Of a stretch of DNA of 64,000 nucleotides, positions 40,176-52,180 are shown piece by piece. The notes below the pieces were generated by a model. It was not told the origin of the DNA. It did no database searches and worked only from the letters and a program-made list of their open reading frames with translations. The position numbers were made by a program, and so were the translations under genes. Origin of the DNA: Clitopilus passeckerianus (Eukaryota > Basidiomycota > Agaricomycetes > Agaricales > Entolomataceae); assembly GCA_944990035.1 (NCBI GenBank), contig CALYLX010000155.1:891493-955492 (forward strand). Reading direction: 5' to 3'. Every line of letters begins with the position of its first letter. The first letter of the stretch is position 1.

Positions 40176-40617
40176 CCTCCACCTTATTGTTCGATTAATC
40201 CCCTTATAATTGTGCTATAATCTACTTTACAATTCCGCATATACTACATAGACTTATACTTTGTCAACATAGCTTATAATACTTGTTTAATTCAAGCTTC
40301 TCGCGATGTGCCATGGTCTACGTCGCGTCTCACCCAACGCACGGCGGCAGAGCTCGGCAGATCAACGGAGTCTGAATCTCACAGGATATTTGGGGAAAGT
40401 CACATTTGGTCACAAGTCATGTGATTACCTACAATGCGCTTGAGAAATATCTTAAGCCTGTTGCGTTGAGCACCCAGTACCTTAGGTCACATATGTGCAT
40501 CCCCTGTTTAAATGAGTAAGAACAAGTCATTCATCATTCATCAAGACATCGAATTAGATGAAGGCGGTCAATATCCAGGAGGTACAACAAGCCCGTACTC
40601 GAAAAGAAGATAGCTAA
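40176..40617. other. Intergenic
   Basis: This lies between the transposase relic and the small secreted protein gene. It may contain the missing right end of the element. No terminal repeat was identified. Confidence 0.4.
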
Positions 40618-41017
40618 TTAACAGACAAGGTCATACGGCCCTCCCGCCTTGTGTTTGCAAGTATCCATCGCCCTCACGGCCTCGCAATCCTGCCAAACCG
40701 AACACTCCGTATACACCCATCCAAAGCCTCCTGAGTCAAGATGGCCGCTGTGAGCCGTCCAGCACCAGTCTTTCTGGCTCTTGCACTCCCACATACAATT
40801 GCCACGGTTGCAGTGGATTTGGAAGTCCAGGCCGTTATCGGGTCTAATGAGGATAACATGAGTGAATTAGGGCTGGGGTTAGGAACATGATTCGGGCGAC
40901 CTACGGAGCACTAGAAACCCCTTGGACAGCCGTGTCCCTAGAAACAATCGCTGAGCCCACAACCGTGTTGACAGAGGCGGTGGTGGCGATGAGAAGACCA
41001 AAAGGCTTGAATAACAT
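40618..41017 (-). CDS. Cysteine-rich small secreted protein
   Basis: Two exons (40905-41017 and 40618-40843) give 112 residues. The N-terminus MLFKPFGLLIATTASVNTVV is a signal peptide with probable cleavage after VGSA. The mature part, about 90 residues, has eight Cys: IHCNRGNCMWECKS, DWCWTAH, TECSVWQDCEA, DTCKHKAG and a C-terminal LVC. It is also rich in Trp and Gly. Eight Cys imply four disulfides and stability outside the cell. No family is recognised. Small cysteine-rich secreted proteins of fungi include effectors, antimicrobial proteins and surface proteins; sequence alone does not choose. A TATA box is at 41122-41129. The adjacent transposase relic and gene-poor flanks are typical surroundings for such genes. 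Confidence 0.72.
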
Positions 41018-41121
41018 GATGTCGGATGATTTGATAGAGTGGTAATTTGTTCGAATGGTGTTCGTAGGCGAAGATAGCTGAGTAGCTTGAACTTCTGGTC
41101 GAACGGGAATTTCTGGCGTGG

Positions 41122-41129
41122 CTTTTATA
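41122..41129 (-). promoter_or_regulatory. TATA box of the small secreted protein gene
   Basis: TATAAAAG on the minus strand, about 105 bp upstream of the ATG at 41017. Confidence 0.5.
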
Positions 41130-44100
41130 GACGACCAGCTTGCAGGGCTTCACTTTTAGGCTTTGTGTGCACTGTATTCAAGATGTCAGCCAAGCGTGCT
41201 GCATGTCGTGTTCCGCAGCCGCTTTTCGGACGATGAAGCGAACTCTGTTAACGAAGCTCGAGGAACGTGCCCGTGCTCCCTGACTCGTGTCGAGACCGGG
41301 TGTTTATTAGGTGAAATCTGACCTTCAAGTTCTACTTGTCTGGTTCCATTAGCTTCCGTAATAAATATTCTTTCATTCTACAAATGGCCGTTGAGTGTGA
41401 GTTTAGGAGACTCAACCCGCTCCCCACTGGCGACAGTCAGGTAAAAGTCCAATGGTCAATTCATTGCCGTCCCATCAGACGCTCAATGTAATTATTACAC
41501 GCTAAGAATAGATACGTTAAATTATTCGCGATGGTCAGCTCTTCGGCTCGCCAGAGTAATTGGGCGCGGTTACAGCGTGGGTTGTATCTATGTTCGCCTC
41601 ATCCTACGTCGAGACCAACCGGTGGGGGATGACTATCTCGCTGAGCCGGTTCTCCTAGGTCTCCGTACAGCCTAGACGAAGACCTTTTATCCCTAGACCT
41701 CCAGTCACTGAGCCCTCCTTAGCGGCCATGCTACCTGGGATTCTGGCACATACAGCGAGCGAGAACGATACGCGTAATGTGGAATAGAATGTTGAAAGGA
41801 ACTGTATTAGTAACGGATAGATCATACTTACTCTACGAGTCGTCCTTTTAGTTTCACATTGGAAGCGTGTATATACTCGTCCTATACCACACAGTCAACA
41901 AAATACAACCATAGGTAGGGACGAATAAATGAACAGGTATTGTAGTATGCCCGAGAATGACCATAGCAATACGGGTACAGGTACCTCGGAGGAAACCTCC
42001 CATCTCCATTTCCCATTTCCCTTTGCTATACGCAAGTGCACCACGGATGATGATCAGACCTGCCGGTGTGGAAGGGTATCCTACCCTCCTTGCGGATTTC
42101 CGAAACCGGGTCATTCCGACCTTCAAGATGGTTTCTCACTCGCTCTCTGTCAAGATTCCGGAGCTCGTTCATAGAATGTCAAGAGATCCCTTCGGGGATC
42201 AGTCTACTATTTCCATTCGGAATCCACGTTGTGCGTCAGAACCATCAAGATTCCGGTTCCCTCGTGTAAGCCGCGCATCCTCCCTGGGATGGATTGGGAA
42301 GGATTTCAAGGCCGCATTTCTGTTTATTGTTTCTTTATTACAGTACATTACATTTTACTATTATTCTTCATTTCAGGCCACTTCTGGTGCGGGTGTGATC
42401 ATGAAGATCAGTACCTTGGTGGACATAGGGTTGAGATCCACTCCTAGGACACGTGAAAGGCACTGTTGGGGTCACAGTGCGCCTACGCGAGTGGAATCTC
42501 CCCGAGTCATTGCCACCCGGCCGCTGATTGGATTGTGGTTGCCTTATCCGGTTGTAGACCTGCCCTTTGCGTACTGTAGTACTTCTATTCGTCTCGTGAT
42601 CATGTATTCTCGCGCGCGTCGCCCGTCTTTGAATAATTAGGTTCCTTACACCTCACCACCACAATCAGATTTACGGTCAACCAGTGACCGTTCCCTCAAT
42701 TTCATCTTCAGTATCGAGGATCACACGGATCCTCACCTTCTCGGCAAGTTACAGATTAGCTAGCTGAGGAGGTCATTCAGTTTTCTTTCTTATTCTACAT
42801 TACATTCGTGGTTGTGTCGAGAAGCCGTAGGCTTCTCTTGCTACGCTACGTTTCCGACTGATCCCTCTCTCCTCCCCACTCCTCTCGAACCCAGGTTCCC
42901 GGACCAAGCCCGGTAGATTCGGCACCCCGCGGCTAGGAGGCTCTTTCTTCCTCACCGGCCTCTCCTTCTGCTGCCCAATGGTAGCAGACGTGCTCTCCAT
43001 AACGCAAGAGGCGCAATGCGTGAAGTACCCACGACCGACGTGAATGAGGGTGCTGATGATGACGGAGTGGTGTCACCCGCCAGGAATGGGCGAAGGTATG
43101 AGCTGCCGGAGGTAGTACCCTCACGAGGCAGGGCTTGCAAATGTCGATAGAGACGCGTTCGCGGGGGAAGGCGTAGACGTCAAGGATGATGTGCGACGTT
43201 GATAGAGGGAGATGAGTGGTGGGGAACCTGCGTCCGAAGGCTGCAGGTAAACGATCCGGCTTCGTCATATTTGCAGCTATATCCTGCACCCGTTGGCATG
43301 CTCCAACCGCCCGCACTCGACTCGAGCTCGAAGATGCTAGGAGCGAGAAACTAGACATGACGTCCACCGGTGAATGACAAGAGCGTGCTGGGTTGCGGAT
43401 GCAGCTCAAAAAGCAACTTAACGAAGAGGTAGTGCAGTGTAGAGGTACTAGCGGCAAGAAAGGCAGGGTATGAATACCAGCGAGCTGGTATGCTGATGCT
43501 CCATGGAGCACAGCTTGGGTACGTTCCTGGACATCCTCCAGCATGTACGAAGGTTTTGTGCTCGTGCTACCAGAATTGGCGTGAGCATTAACAAGAAAGC
43601 CCAATTTTGTCAGAACATACCCTTGAGGATTCCTCCCGGGTAGCTCTGCTAGTAGTATGCCTCGAGCGAATACGGATGATTTGAGAGAGAAACCTCAGCT
43701 CCTTTGATGCAGGGCGGTGGGCTCTCAAGCCATGTTGAATAACGGATGGCAAACTTTCATATCCTCCAACGAGGATTCTCCCAGGCAAGTTTAAGCCTAC
43801 TGCATCTCTTGCATCTTGAATCTGTAGGTATGCAGCCGCGTTCCTAGAGTGCTTCCGAAGGATGCACAGATTCGTTAAGACCGCGTGACAGAAGATGAAT
43901 CTCAACCGTAAGGAGACAACATAGGTGAACAAGCATACCTGTACTAGAGTACTTCCGTCACTCTGTATACATCAAAATACCAATACACTGGCGTCAGAGG
44001 TTTCATGCTGTCGTGTTGGCCGATATTGGGCTCCGGCTACCGGAGTTGCTGTCAACGACCAGCTATCCAGAACAGACAAATTATTTACCTTGTGTCGATG

Positions 44101-44647
44101 TATTCCGTAGATGCAACACAGCATGGTTGACCGTAGGCGTTCATGGTCTACTTGAAACGGATTTGGACCTCAGTAGCGGAGGACGAAGGGAGAGGATGGT
44201 AGACGATGATGATGGGGAGAGCGTGAGTCCTTTTCCGAACTCCGACACCTCCCTCCGTTCTCAAGCCATCATGATCAAGCTGAGATTTTCTACGCCCTCA
44301 TAACCTCCTTGTTTGTAGGTACCGTAGGCACCTTACGCTACGGCCAAGCTGCTCTGCAGCTAAATGCTTGGCAGAAAGCAGTGCTTTGAACTCTTGCTTC
44401 CCTTTGATCGAACTTGCCATAATAACCCTCCACATCAACGACATCCATGAAGGTGCTGGGCTCTCTGCCCATTCGTCTCCACTGCTTTGAAACGTACATC
44501 TCTGCCTACGAAGGGTGTCTAGGAACCCGTTGTAAATATCTGTGATCTTGCCAGTGCTTACGACCTGTATTACTTTCTCAGCATACTGGATGAAATTTCT
44601 GGAGCCTGAATCCTTCGCGAGTGTTCCAACAGGATGATTGATGACAA
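41130..44647. other. Gene-poor stretch of 3.5 kb
   Basis: No gene is supported. The longest open frames (41957-42640 plus, 42933-43604 minus) have no domain, no splice logic and biased composition. About 42396-42663 begins with TGTGATCATG and ends with CACCACCACA, a shape seen in Ty3-type solo LTRs, but no target duplication or second copy was found. Likely old transposon debris. Confidence 0.35.
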
Positions 44648-45965
44648 TGTAAGATTTACGATAGATACTACGAGCAGCGCGACAAAGGACTGCGTAGACT
44701 AACCGGCTACGTACATGGACTCATGCAACTTTTTTAAACCACCACGAGCCCGCAAAATCGGGATATAGGTACATCTGCATAGGCAGTTGAATGGGTCAAT
44801 GCGGGCTTAGATTGGGATTACAGAACGGAACGCACCTCAAGCTCGCCAATAGGGACTTGTCTACTTTCAAGATCCCGGCGTCCAAGAACAAGGTAGAACC
44901 AGCCTGCGGACTTGTCCGGGAGCCAGACACTGAAGCGAGTCGTCGACATTAAGTAATATTTCTTAGAGCGGAAATAATAACTTACGCGAACTGGCTATTG
45001 GCGCCTATAATGGGTCCAGCACCAGACCAGTCGACGAGCGCCCATGCGAAAGGCGTCGAGGAGGGCCGGATCCATATATCGTCAGGGGCGAGGTACGATC
45101 CATTTACCTTGATATAATATTGGTTTCCAGTGACCTTTTCAACGGTGAACTGTAAGGCGGAGGAATTCGTGAGGGCGGCTCATGGAAATTGAGAACGGAA
45201 GGCTTACCCTCTCAGGCTTTGAGCCTTCAGGGAGTTCTACGAGTTTAGGCGGGGTTCCATAGAGACTATCAAGCCCAAATGGTTTTTTGTACTCGCTCGT
45301 CGTGTAGTATATCTCATAGACGCCGTCGGGAGGTCCACGGTCAGTCATGTTTGCAGAAGAAAGGTGTCTACCCAACGTGATCTGGCGAGGGACTCTTTAT
45401 ACAGCAAACATCACTTACGGACCAGTGGTTATGGGGAGAACGGGACATGTGTGAGCCAAGCAAACCAGGGATGCTGTCGGACTCATGATGATTACCAGAC
45501 CTTGGCATTCAGACGGTAGGTGGAGGAGGGCATGGACGCCGAGCTACTTCGTCTGCGATTGGGTGAGAGCATGGGAACCTTGTGATCAATAGAGGGTATG
45601 AATCAGTCTGCCCAGAGTCGATGATATGCAAGCGGTGATCAGAGCGAGGTAACCTCTGTAGGCGGAATACTTATATTTAGCCTTGTTCAACCATGTGAGG
45701 CAGAATGGCTGCTGGTTTCGAGACATTTTTCATCATGGCTTTTGGGTGAAATAACGAGGGCTATTAGTTCTCAAATAGAAAGACAAACATTTTGTCTTGC
45801 CAAACCTAGTTAAGCATTGGCGTAATGTTGTCGTATTACTCTGGAAGGTGGTAACCATTGAGGGCCCGCTGTGAGTCTATTCTTACTTTGGTATCAATCT
45901 ACTCGGAATGGTTGAAGCACGACGAATCCTGCTTCACAATGGTGCATGTCGTTCACCATTTGGGT
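44648..45965. repeat. Segmental duplication, copy 2 (partner 31680-32965)
   Basis: Same-orientation copy of the block at 31680-32965, carrying a complete β-trefoil gene and its upstream region. Differences are mainly scattered substitutions and short indels near the ends (for example 44660-44720 and 45690-45760). Both coding regions remain open, including splice sites. Confidence 0.85.
44721..45348 (-). CDS. Small β-trefoil protein, I66-like (duplicate 2)
   Basis: Nearly identical to the gene at 31754, with the same four exons and stop (last exon 44721-44774). Amino-acid differences that I can see are few: IKVNGSYL for IKINGSYL and YPDFAGSWW for YPEYAGSWW near the end. The preferred start is 45348, since the TATAAAG at 45395-45401 lies about 50 bp upstream of it; an ATG at 45375 is in frame. 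All splice sites are kept, so both copies are probably functional. Few coding changes with more change in the flanks suggests either recent duplication with selection, or gene conversion. Confidence 0.7.
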
Positions 45966-46362
45966 CTATGCTGACGAGTTTCGCAGCGCGTTTAGCTGTC
46001 TTCAAGCACCGTTCTCTTCGGATCTTTGTACGAGCACCCGGGACGTTACACCTAGGAGCCTCTAAAGAACCATCTCCGTACATTCAAGTAGTTTATCGAC
46101 AAGGTCCCTGAAAGCAAAACCAAACCATTAATCTACGCCAATGATGCAACTATTGAGGGAGATATGCGTCATGAACTAGAGGAGGGTAAACCACTGGCTT
46201 AGGACCCTGATCCCCTTAAGCTACCCCGTCACATTCTTCGTAGAGATAACCAGGATACACCATCATTATTCGAATAAGAGGAGGGCCAATGGAGTGCACG
46301 ACTGGTACATATGTATGGATGCACGAACGACGAGTTGTACTGCTTGTCAACTATGTCCTCCT
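45966..46362. other. Intergenic
   Basis: Sequence between duplication copy 2 and the BEM46-like gene. No feature was recognised. Confidence 0.5.
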
Positions 46363-47671
46363 TCATATGTACCTCGTAAGAAAATGTGCCATCTCCTTCT
46401 CCCACGTTCGCTTGTCCCATGCATTTTCGTGAAGTGCCCTTGGTACGGTGACCAAACGTGCAGTTGTTTCCTTCCACCCCTCCCTCAGATTCGGTGCTGT
46501 ATCGAGCACTGCCTCTGTCGCGGATGAGGTAGCTGGAGTAGGATTGGCGGCCGCCATGAACAGCCCCTCTCCCATGCTTGGGGGTACGACCTCGTCATGC
46601 TCGCTCACCATAACAAGCATGGAGCAGGCCAAACCCCTGAGCAACAACGGAGAGGGTTCTGCGGCCTAGAACGAGAAGTAAATTTCGGGACACAACACCA
46701 CAGGCGAACGAGAACTTACGGAGACATTTGCGCAGGCGTCCTTGACCGCCTGCAACGCATCCCAACGGTCATAAATGAACGGCGTCAGGTACTGGTACGG
46801 TACCCAACGTTGGGGATATAGGGCCCGAATCATCCCAGCAATAGATGCGAATGGGTTCTCCAGCACCAGCCCGCGGATCCTCGATGGATTGTTCAGCACT
46901 TTCTTGGAATCTTGAAGCTGCGTGTGCTTGTCGTGTTCAGCAAGGAGGCAGACTGCCGCAGCTCCGCCAAGCGAATGGCCGTAGAGGACGATTCGGGCGC
47001 TAGGAAATCGTTCTGTGGCATGGTTGACGGCGCACCGATAGTCGGAAAGTATCCCTGACTGAGTTGGGCGCCGTTTGCTGGAGGTCCAATATGACCTGGG
47101 TGCGACAGCGAGGATGGCTATACCACCACCTGTCTCTTGGGGGATGGCACCTGTTCGGGTGGAGGAGATGCTTCGGGTAGAGCATAGAAGGCTCTGGAAG
47201 ACGGGGAGTCGGTGGAGCGGGTTTCCGGCGTTCCCTGCTCAAATATTATAAGCATCGGCGTTTTACAAGCGTTGGAGGCACGTACCTTGGAAATATACGA
47301 CCACAACTTCTGGTTTTTTCTTCTTCCGGCTGCTTGTTACCAAAAGCCCGGAGAGCTTGGTTCCATCTTCAGGATTCGCCAGCCCAACTTCCTCGCATCG
47401 TATGCCGTCAAGGTTTCTGGCATGGATGGGGTAAGTCAGCTTTTCTGTCCTGGCGCCAAGCGGTGCATATCCTACCGACACGATTGAGCATCTGTATAAA
47501 AAGAGTGAAAGGACTCCTTACCCATATATATGATTCGCCGTTGAAATAGAACCATCATCATGCTCTAGGAGGTGAGAATGAGCCAGAACTCTTCGATATG
47601 AACAAACTCGACCATACCTTATAGGTCCATAGTGCAAGAGGGATTCCGGCAATTATCGACAGTACAATCAT
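46363..47671 (-). CDS. BEM46/ABHD13-like α/β-hydrolase
   Basis: BEM46 proteins are conserved membrane-anchored serine hydrolases of the endoplasmic reticulum and cell periphery, linked to polarity in fungi. The start at 47671 gives MIVLSIIAGIPLALWTY, an N-terminal membrane anchor. After splicing: MMMVLFQRRIIYMGYAPLGA, VVVVYFQGNAGNPLHRLP (oxyanion-hole region), APRSYWTSSKRRPT, VLYGHSLGGAAA with the nucleophile Ser, LVLENPFASIAGM, MLVMVSEHDEVVPP with the Asp, and LHENAW with the His. This is a complete catalytic triad. The end is at 46363 (FLTRYI). An in-frame extension upstream of the chosen start reads as basic low-value sequence and was left out. Single copy in the window; probably housekeeping. 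Confidence 0.88.
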
Positions 47672-48053
47672 TGCGGATGGTGGTTCTGGACCTGCTGATG
47701 CCGGTACTGGCAACAGAGCCGCTGCTTGAAGCCTTGTTGAAGCGTAGTGCAAGCCGTTTCTAGAGACCTGACTTTGCACATTTTTGGCTCGAGATGGTGG
47801 TTTGAAGGCGAGTTTGAAGGCAATTTTTTGGGTTCTGCATATTTTACGTAGAAAAGAGCGAAGAGGAAGCATGAGGCTTTTGGTCCAGCAGAGTGTCCAT
47901 GGAGGGAACGTCAACAAGTGGATGGGAAGCGATCGGATGCGTCTTCTTGTTTGCCAAACGTAGGTCAACCAAACATGCGGAAACGCGGCCCGTTCACTCC
48001 GCCGGCAGGATTTCCGAGATTCAGTCAAGTTCTAATTCAACGTCGCATTGACA
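47672..48053. other. Divergent intergenic region
   Basis: This lies between the BEM46-like gene (minus) and the small ORF at 48054 (plus) and probably serves both promoters. Confidence 0.5.
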
Positions 48054-48428
48054 ATGGCAGAGGGGTACGTATTACTCATGAACCAAACAAAGATTAAAAT
48101 ACAGCAGCCCTCGCTAAAGAGCTGATATCGAAACGGCTGCCATCTACCAAGCTCGCCACGTCCGCCTCGCTCCTCCAATTCACCTGGACTTTCCATTTCC
48201 TCTCCTTCGCCATTGCGTCCGAATTTTCAAGAGCAGCGATCCGTATTATCTTTTGAGCATATTTTGTCCGGGACTCTCTGGATTGCTCTTTTGCCCATCG
48301 GACACGCCGCTCTTGATCCTGAAAGGCGTATTCGGGGGTCCAAGGAAGTGGTCGAGACTGTTGGGACTACGTACAACCCATATGACCTTTGGTGGGCGAG
48401 GAGGGGCGATGGAAGTCCCGAGACTTGA
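48054..48428 (+). pseudogene. Small conserved-looking gene with two homopolymer frame breaks
   Basis: Two frames give one sensible protein of about 108 residues: a start MAE, after a 40-bp intron ALAKELISKRLPSTKLATSA, a Trp/Phe-rich hydrophobic segment, then ILSGTLWIALLPIGHAALDP and YNPYDLWWARRGDGSPET before the stop. To join them, one base too many must be assumed in GGGG at 48062-48065 (before the intron) and in TTTT at 48251-48254. Both breaks fall in homopolymers, a typical long-read error, so the gene may be intact in the organism; the alternative is a real pseudogene. Family not recognised. It is transcribed divergently from the BEM46-like gene. Confidence 0.5.
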
Positions 48429-48794
48429 CAAGTTGTCCATCCTATATTAAGGTCCACAGCATATTACAGTATTCGCCATCGCAGTGCTTGATCGTGTTTC
48501 AGGAACCTGGATGTCCTCTATTAATACTCCTCGTGGGTGCGTTTCTGATCCAAGTAGTTGAGGTTAATACGAGGCTTATGTGGTTTCCAAATTCGGTGCT
48601 TATGGATCAAATAGAGCGTCAATGCTCCGAGTAAAGACTGGAGCCTATTCGTACATTCCTATATACATGAGCTCAATATATGGTACGGTAAAATTACACT
48701 CGCAACTATCGTACAAGCATACAAACATCAAAAGTACAATCTCGGGACCTCGAGAGCGAAGAAGAGTTTACTGGAATCCACGATGAGAGAGATA
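48429..48794. other. Intergenic, convergent
   Basis: Between two 3' ends; nothing was recognised. Confidence 0.5.
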
Positions 48795-50125
48795 TTAAGC
48801 CTTCTCAGGCTTCGGTGGGCTAGAAAGGCACCAACGTCAGCGGGATGAATGCATTACGGAAAAGAGAATACAAACCTCATCTCAAGTGCCTCGGGCTGAG
48901 GATGTCGCTTCTGCCAAACAACATCCCAGGCCCTCTTCTCCATCTTTCGTTGTCGTCTATGGTACATCACCCAAGCGGAGAGTAGAACGAGCATGAGCCC
49001 CGCGACGCCACCCAACGCTCCTCCCAGTATCGACCCGATCCGGTTTCTACCATGAGACGAAGCGGACACAGGGGTCTCCTGCCCACTATGGACGTAGAAG
49101 TAAGAAAGCGAGAGGGGAAGCGAGTTCCCATCGCCGTTGTATGTTACGCTGAGGCTGTGCTTGCTGATGGGTAGATAAGGGGTCTGGAATACGAGTTGGT
49201 TGTACAGGGTGTCGTTCGAATACCACGGGAGTTGGACATGGTAGGTCATGTCGGGTGAGTTGTCGATAACGAAGGTGGCGTTGGAAGCTTCAGTTGTGGA
49301 AGTTCCGTTGTCGTTCGGGCTTAGGATGGTCGTCATCCATTCAAGTTTGCTTCCTATGATATAGACGTGATTAGTGCGAGGTGTGGAGAAGAAGAATATA
49401 ATAATACCTGTAAATGATAAGTGAATTTGAGCTCCTGGGGCGTTCGTCTGTATGCCCTTATACCGGTTGGTGTACCCCAACGGCATGCCGGATAGGGTAA
49501 CCGCCATAGTTGAGTTGAACGCACTCCAATTCTTGAGATCGTCTCCGACATCCACTGAAGGGTCACACGCGTCCACCAGGAGGAGGTTAGTCTCAGCCCC
49601 GGCATCGGTGAGGGACGGGGTGTACTGGATAGAGTCAACGGAAGAAACGAGGGACGAGTGGTTTGCCGTGGAGAAGACCGAGTAGGAGATCGTGTGTTCG
49701 CCATCAGGGAGGTTGTCTATCGCGCAGAGGGCACCCGGACCGGTACCTATTCCACCCATCTGCTCCCCGTCGACAAGGCATAGTGTATCCAGCTCGAAGA
49801 TGATTTCGCCTCGATCATCCGTCTGAGAGAAAGTGCTTCCATACACGGTCGCAGAAGTACCTAAATAAAAGAAGCATTTAGCCCTAGTCGCATGATTTGG
49901 GTGGGCATGCTACTTACCATTGAAAGTGAAGTTGAACCCAGACGATTCCTTCGTCAACATCAACCGATGTGTCGAACCAGTCAAAGAAGCGCCCCACGTG
50001 CTGCTCGACACACCGACACTGTTGAACCAGCCCTTATCGTACTTGATCCTTGGATCCCCATCGTCCACGACCACCTGAGGTACACTCCACGGAATATGAG
50101 ACGCTGAACATGGGTTGACGCTCAT
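48795..50125 (-). CDS. Type I membrane protein with large extracellular β-rich domain
   Basis: No named family. The start at 50125 (MSVNPCSASHIPWSVPQV) is followed by introns near 49861-49919 and 49354-49408, and a last short exon ending at 48795 (SPPKPEKA). The extracellular part, about 350 residues, has many N-glycosylation sites (NHSS, NWSA, NGTS, NATF, NDTL) and alternating hydrophobic residues, as in β-sandwich modules; phrases such as LPDGEHTISYSV and HSLSVTYNGDG recur in related mushroom proteins. Near the C-terminus is one transmembrane helix (GALGGVAGLMLVLLSAWVMY) after a Ser-rich stalk, followed by a basic cytoplasmic tail (HRRQRKMEKR). No cleavable signal is obvious at this start, so the true N-terminus may lie upstream. 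A cell-surface role is likely. Confidence 0.7.
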
Positions 50126-50789
50126 ATCGTCCTCTACGGAAGGAGGGTGTCGGAGGGAGCGAAGCAGGTAACGTCAGTGCCCTAAACCGAGCATGAGTTT
50201 CAGGCACAGAGTATATGTCTGATGACGTGCTTGATAAGATAAAGGTCGCGAAGTGGGCTATAGATATCAGCATCTCCGCTTTGGGTGCACTGGTCTTCGG
50301 CGGAGTGGCGGTTTTTCATCACCACGAGGTCAATATTTGCCTCCGAGAGGAACCCGTTGCCTACCCTAAAGTTCAAGATGATATCAGGGTTCTTCTGCCA
50401 GTGGGTAAGGAGCAACCGAGTATCATGAGACACTTCAGGCAAGGATCACTACGCGAAATTGATCTTTTCGCATAGACAATCACATAATGTGAAGTTTGGC
50501 TGTGAGTTTGCATAATTGGTCTATGGGGCATTGTTATACGACACGACCATAATCAATTATGTGAAAAAACACATTTTCGCATAGTGACTTCTGCCTGAAG
50601 TGAGAGATGCCGGTAATTCCAAGAGCCTCTGGATGACTATAAGTCATTACGCAGGAACCCACACATACGGCGCTATGATGAAAGGAAATGAATATCCCTT
50701 ATCAGTCGTTTTAGACGCCGGATCGCAGCGGGACATAGGTTTTGTAGGCGTCTTAGAAAGGCCCCAGGACCGTACGATGAAATCGATAA
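50126..50789. other. Intergenic with palindrome and short direct repeat
   Basis: TTTTCGCATAG occurs at about 50465 and again at about 50573. A 13-bp palindrome TCACATAATGTGA lies next to the first copy and a related ATTATGTGA next to the second. It may be the worn ends of a very small non-autonomous element. No gene was recognised. Confidence 0.4.
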
Positions 50790-51753
50790 TGCATGCCGAG
50801 AAATAGTAGGAGCAGGTGCTCAAACCCTTAAAACGCTTCAAATAGAGGCCAATCTCTTTGGACTGCTCGAAAGTAGTTGGGAGAAAATGAAACTGGTTCA
50901 ATCTGGCAGATTCCACCTCGACTCGGGATCGGAAAACGCCATGACGATCCAGGATATTCAGAGGGCTATAAAAGGTCGGGCAGACCTGAAAACCCTTCGC
51001 CTAACGGGAAGTAGAGCCATCTCGACAAAGTAAGCGATACTACCTCTCCTCGGTATGCATAGGCTGACGACGCTGTGTAGTCCAAATACGAGTCTTGGAG
51101 GTTCCAATGACGTCCGGGAAGCAATTAAACTTAACGTTCTTTGGCCGCCTAGGACCCCAGTCCGGTGCCAGAATGTCTGGTCGAAGTACTCTGGTTGACG
51201 GGGTTCCGATCACTGCACAAGGCTGATATTTCTTTTTTCTTTCTTACGACCTGAGCTACCCTATCGACTCAGGGAGCTGCTCCTGGATTCCATCGCGTTT
51301 AGTAATCATGAGTTGCGCGAATTTTTCATGGCTACTTCTTCGTCACTGCAGAAACTAGGATCCATCAACATATGAGTCTCGTACGACTCCCACCCAACAT
51401 CGGCCGACAATAATAAGCACGCCCTCGACCTGACCCTACCGTTTATAAAGGCGCTTACATCTCTTCAAATCCGATGCTCTCGAGTCGAAGTGAGCTATTC
51501 AGTGGCCCCCTTTGTCGGCCCACCCAGCCATCCACTGGCCACCAGGAAAAGGCATTCCATGTCTCTCGATGATGTCCCAACGTAGTTTTCTTTGAAGGGT
51601 TTGGTCTCAGTGTTTGAGTCGTCCACATGGGATGAGATTGTGATCCATTACGAACGTAAATGACATTCAGAACCAGCCCTCTGGCAATCGCTTAGAAAAG
51701 TAGCGGAGCGAAAGGGAATCAAACTATCCATTGGTTCTAGGGATTGGGATTGA
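50790..51753 (+). pseudogene. Relic of an F-box/leucine-rich type gene
   Basis: Several plus-strand frames carry leucine-rich peptides: AQTLKTLQIEANLFGLL and LKTLRLTGSRAI (50815-51020), RLRELLLDSIAFS followed by LREFFMATSSSLQKLG (51255-51370), LTSLQIRCSRVEV (about 51450-51490), and WDEIVIHYERK followed by an in-frame TGA, then WQSLRKVAERKGIKLSI to the TGA at 51751. The style matches the F-box-like paralogues at 16-23 kb. No F-box start was found and at least one stop interrupts the last part. It is probably a degenerate member of the same superfamily, though not closely similar to A-C. Confidence 0.5.
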
Positions 51754-52180
51754 ATTACGTAGTACCAACTTTGGCCCGGTGATTAGACACATCTTATATC
51801 GTATAAATCTATCATCATATGCTAGAGATTGAATGCCGACAGCAAGGATAACCAGGCTATCTTTAGTTCGTGGCCCCGATTCTACAGTATTCGGTTTCTA
51901 AGGGGTATTTTCATTTGCGACGGAGAAGCTAGAAACTTCAAAGAATATGATAGCGATGTTATACATACTGAATGGCAGCTCAACTACTGCGTTATGAACG
52001 GTTCATGTGTTACACTGGGAACGAAGAAATGGGAACATCCGAATAGGTGGATTGTAAGAGAAGAGCGCAACGTCAGAATATGAGAAATGCAGAGCTGTCC
52101 TAATGAACCACATCACAAAGTGTAAGATATGGTACATTTGGCATGAGAAGGGCAGAGACGCACAAGCTAGCATCAAGGGC
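51754..52180. other. Intergenic, convergent
   Basis: Nothing was recognised. Confidence 0.5.

Noticed and set aside
42396..42663. Possible solo LTR beginning TGTGATCATG and ending CACCACCACA
   Set aside because: No target-site duplication, no second copy, and no polymerase sequence nearby; the ends alone are too common.
42933..43604. 223-codon open frame on the minus strand
   Set aside because: No domain, His/Arg/Ser-rich composition typical of chance frames, no splice or start context; neighbouring frames are equally open.
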